A model generated the notes under the pieces. That model worked only from the letters and a program-made list of their open reading frames with translations, ran no database searches and had not been told where the DNA came from. Positions 62,166 to 64,000 of a DNA stretch of 64,000 nucleotides are shown here, piece by piece (within the stretch, counting starts at the first letter, position 1; each line of letters begins with the position of its first letter). The stretch comes from Streptomyces sp. LUP47B (GTDB lineage Bacteria > Actinomycetota > Actinomycetes > Streptomycetales > Streptomycetaceae). The translations under genes and the position numbers were made by a program. The stretch lies in NCBI RefSeq assembly GCF_001746295.1, contig NZ_MJAH01000004.1:124001-188000 (forward strand), given 5' to 3'.

Positions 62166-63218
62166 ATGCCACAGCACACGAGCCGCTTCACCAGTCGCAG
62201 AGGCCTGCTCTTCGGGACCGCCGCCGTCGGGGCCGGTGCCCTCCTCGCAGGTTGCACCAGCAACGACTCCAGCGACGACGAGCCGGCCGCGAACGATCAG
62301 CCGGCCGCCGCCGAGTCGTCCGGCAAGCCGGTCACCATCGGCTTCGCCGGACCGCAGGCCGACCACGGCTGGCTCAACGCCATCAACGACAACGCCAAGA
62401 ACCGGGCGAAGAAGTACTCCGACGTCACCCTTGAGATCACCGAGGGCTCCAACGACACCGCCCAGCAGATCGGCCAGATCGAGACTCTGATCAACAAGAA
62501 GGTCGACGTCCTGGTGGTGCTGCCCGCCGACGGCAAGGCCCTCACTCAGGTCGGACTCAAGGCGATGCGCGCCGGGATCCCGGTCGTCAACCTCGACCGC
62601 ATCTTCAACACCCCGCAGGCGTACCGCTGCTGGATAGGCGGCGACAACTACGGCATGGGCCTCAACGCCGGCCACTACATCGGCGAGAAACTCAAGGGGA
62701 AGTCGAACGCCAAGGTCATCGAACTGGCCGGACTCGACAACCTGGAACTCACCAAGCAGCGCACCAAGGGCTTCGACGACGCCCTGAAGAACTACCCCAA
62801 CGTCAAAAAGGTGGCCCGTCAGGCCGCCGAGTTCACGGTGGAGTCCGGGCAGGCCAAGATGGCCCAGCTCCTGCAGGCCCAGTCGAGCTTCGACGCGCTG
62901 TGGAACCACGACGACGACCAGGGCGTGGGCGCGCTGCGCGCCATCGACCAGGCCGGCCGCGACGACTTCCTGATGGTCGGCGGCGCGGGCGCCCTGTCCG
63001 CCTTCCAGGCCATCAAGCAGGACAACGGCGTCCTCAAGGCGACCGTCCTCTACCCGCCGACCATGGCCGCCTCGGCGATCGACCTCGCCCGCGCCCTCGG
63101 CCAGTCCAAGGGCATCAGCGGCCTCTCCGAGTTCGAGATCCCGGCCTCGCTCACCCTCTACTCGGCCGTCGTCGACAAGACCAACGTCGACCAGTACATG
63201 TCCACCGGCTTCAAGTGA
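62166..63218 (+). CDS. Sugar-binding lipoprotein of the ABC transporter (Tat-exported)
   Basis: The start is ATG 62166, giving 350 residues. TSRRGLLFGTAAVGAGALLA followed by GC is a twin-arginine signal with a lipobox (LAGC), so the protein is exported folded and anchored by lipid. The mature part is a periplasmic-binding protein of the RbsB/LacI fold: VTIGFAGPQADHGWLNAIND, EGSNDTAQQIGQIETLINKK, VDVLVVLPADG and GIPVVNLDRIF. The sugar is not predicted; fold and operon fit a monosaccharide or inositol-like ligand. Confidence 0.94.
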   Translation: MPQHTSRFTSRRGLLFGTAAVGAGALLAGCTSNDSSDDEPAANDQPAAAESSGKPVTIGFAGPQADHGWLNAINDNAKNRAKKYSDVTLEITEGSNDTAQQIGQIETLINKKVDVLVVLPADGKALTQVGLKAMRAGIPVVNLDRIFNTPQAYRCWIGGDNYGMGLNAGHYIGEKLKGKSNAKVIELAGLDNLELTKQRTKGFDDALKNYPNVKKVARQAAEFTVESGQAKMAQLLQAQSSFDALWNHDDDQGVGALRAIDQAGRDDFLMVGGAGALSAFQAIKQDNGVLKATVLYPPTMAASAIDLARALGQSKGISGLSEFEIPASLTLYSAVVDKTNVDQYMSTGFK

Positions 63219-63376
63219 GGCGTCCCGATCCGGGGCCTGACTTACCGACCGGGCCGGCCGCGAGCAGCGGTGCGCCCCTGCCCGGCCGATCCGAACGGCA
63301 GGTCCCAGGAGCCCGGTTCGTCGACGGACCGGGCTGCACCCCCCACCGCGCCACGACGACGAGGAGGACATCGCGC

Positions 63377-64000
63377 ATGGCACAGCCGCAGCAGTCAGAA
63401 GAGGCCGAGGTGCCGCCGCTCCGGGTCGGCATGGTCGGCTACGCCTTCATGGGCGCCGCCCACTCCCAGGGCTGGCGGACCGTCGGACGCGTCTTCGACC
63501 TGCCTCGCCGCCCGGTGCTCGCCGCGATCTGCGGACGGGACGGGGACGCCGTGCGCCGGGCAGCCGACCGGCACGGCTGGGCGGCCGCCGAGACCGACTG
63601 GCGGGCGCTGATCGAGCGGGACGACGTCGACCTCGTCGACATCTGCACCCCCGGCGACAGCCACGCCGAGATCGCCGTCGCCGCGCTCGCCGCGGGCAAG
63701 CACGTGCTGTGCGAGAAACCCCTCGCCAACACCGTCGAGGAGGCCGAGGTGATGACCCGGGCCGCCGAAGAGGCCTTCGACCGAGGTCAGTTCGCCATGG
63801 TCGGCTTCAACTACCGCCGGGTGCCCGCCACCGCGCTGGCCCGCCGCATGGTGGCCGAAGGACGGCTCGGCACCCTCCGGCATGTACGGGTGTCGTACCT
63901 CCAGGACTGGCTCGTGGACCCGGAGTTCCCCCTGACCTGGCGGCTGCGCCGGGAGCAGGCGGGATCGGGCTCGCTCGGCGACCTGGGCGCGCACATCGTC
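63377..64000 (+). CDS. Gfo/Idh/MocA-family oxidoreductase, 3'-truncated by the window edge
   Basis: The ATG at 63377 is preceded by GAGGAGGA, and 208 codons are visible. The Rossmann start is LRVGMVGYAFMGAAHSQGWR. DLVDICTPGDSHAEIAVAAL and the signature CEKPLANTVEEAE (the Lys of EKP is catalytic) follow, then GFNYRRVPATALARRM and SGSLGDLGAHIV at the edge. The family oxidises sugars or inositols with NAD(P). Placed 158 nt after the binding-protein gene, it probably acts on the imported sugar. Confidence 0.94.
   Translation, partial: MAQPQQSEEAEVPPLRVGMVGYAFMGAAHSQGWRTVGRVFDLPRRPVLAAICGRDGDAVRRAADRHGWAAAETDWRALIERDDVDLVDICTPGDSHAEIAVAALAAGKHVLCEKPLANTVEEAEVMTRAAEEAFDRGQFAMVGFNYRRVPATALARRMVAEGRLGTLRHVRVSYLQDWLVDPEFPLTWRLRREQAGSGSLGDLGAHIV

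Noticed and set aside
1..64000. tRNA, rRNA, CRISPR arrays and insertion sequences
   Set aside because: No T-loop-like GGTTCGAATCC pattern with a cloverleaf, no regularly spaced repeats, no transposase motif and no terminal inverted repeats were noticed by eye; a covariance search would be decisive.

Overview
The window is high-GC actinobacterial DNA. The strong G/C third-position bias, GTG/TTG starts with GGAGG-type ribosome sites, XRE-DUF5753 and DUF574 genes, CebR-type operators and CBM2-bearing cellulases all point to a Streptomyces or a close relative. No rRNA, tRNA, IS element, phage or CRISPR array was recognised. The impression is of chromosomal DNA from a plant-biomass degrader.

Region 1 (1-13.4 kb) is housekeeping and regulatory. 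It holds the end of a phosphodiesterase/phosphatase-family gene, a MoxR ATPase with an overlapping metallopeptidase-VWA partner, OsmC, a CorA-like protein lacking the GMN motif, a glycerophosphodiesterase, and a stand-alone dnaK behind a HAIR-like element. An orphan narJ, a DUF574 methyltransferase, two XRE regulators, a pterin dehydratase and eroded gene remnants follow.

Region 2 (13.4-24.7 kb) is a cellulose/hemicellulose block of secreted enzymes: PL11 rhamnogalacturonan lyase, GH74-CBM2 xyloglucanase, CBM2-Ig-GH48 cellobiohydrolase, CBM2-GH5 endoglucanase and CBM2-GH6 cellulase. GH48 and GH5 are divergent. Between them lie one perfect and one degenerate CebR-type operator plus two further inverted repeats.

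Region 3 (24.8-33.4 kb) is mixed: a PhyH dioxygenase, a methyltransferase whose 3' end overlaps a GT39-like membrane glycosyltransferase on the other strand, an HTH-nSTAND-WD40 protein, a short-chain dehydrogenase and an aldo/keto reductase.

Region 4 (33.6-43.2 kb) is the most striking part. Five secreted proteins are tightly packed in one direction: GH105, a Tat-exported protein of unknown family, a GH28-GH29-CBM32 fusion, a GH27-GH18 fusion, and a CBM-FN3-FN3-sorbosone-dehydrogenase-like (AA12-type) protein. This looks like a dedicated operon for a branched pectic or fucosylated/galactosylated plant glycan. Its real substrate cannot be told from sequence alone.

Region 5 (43.2-58.2 kb) carries an acyl-CoA ligase, a divergent LysR/bile-acid-type transporter pair, a sialidase with a propeller-like partner, a quinone-reductase/MarR divergent pair with a double operator, and an isochorismatase-fold enzyme. 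It also holds fdhD beside a remnant of a formate dehydrogenase subunit, an OFA-family transporter with a 45-residue partner, a FabH-like synthase, a GntR regulator and an NmrA-type gene with a duplicated 3' end.

Region 6 (58.3-64 kb) is a sugar-import operon: ROK regulator, ABC ATPase, permease, Tat-lipoprotein binding protein, then a Gfo/Idh/MocA oxidoreductase that runs off the window.
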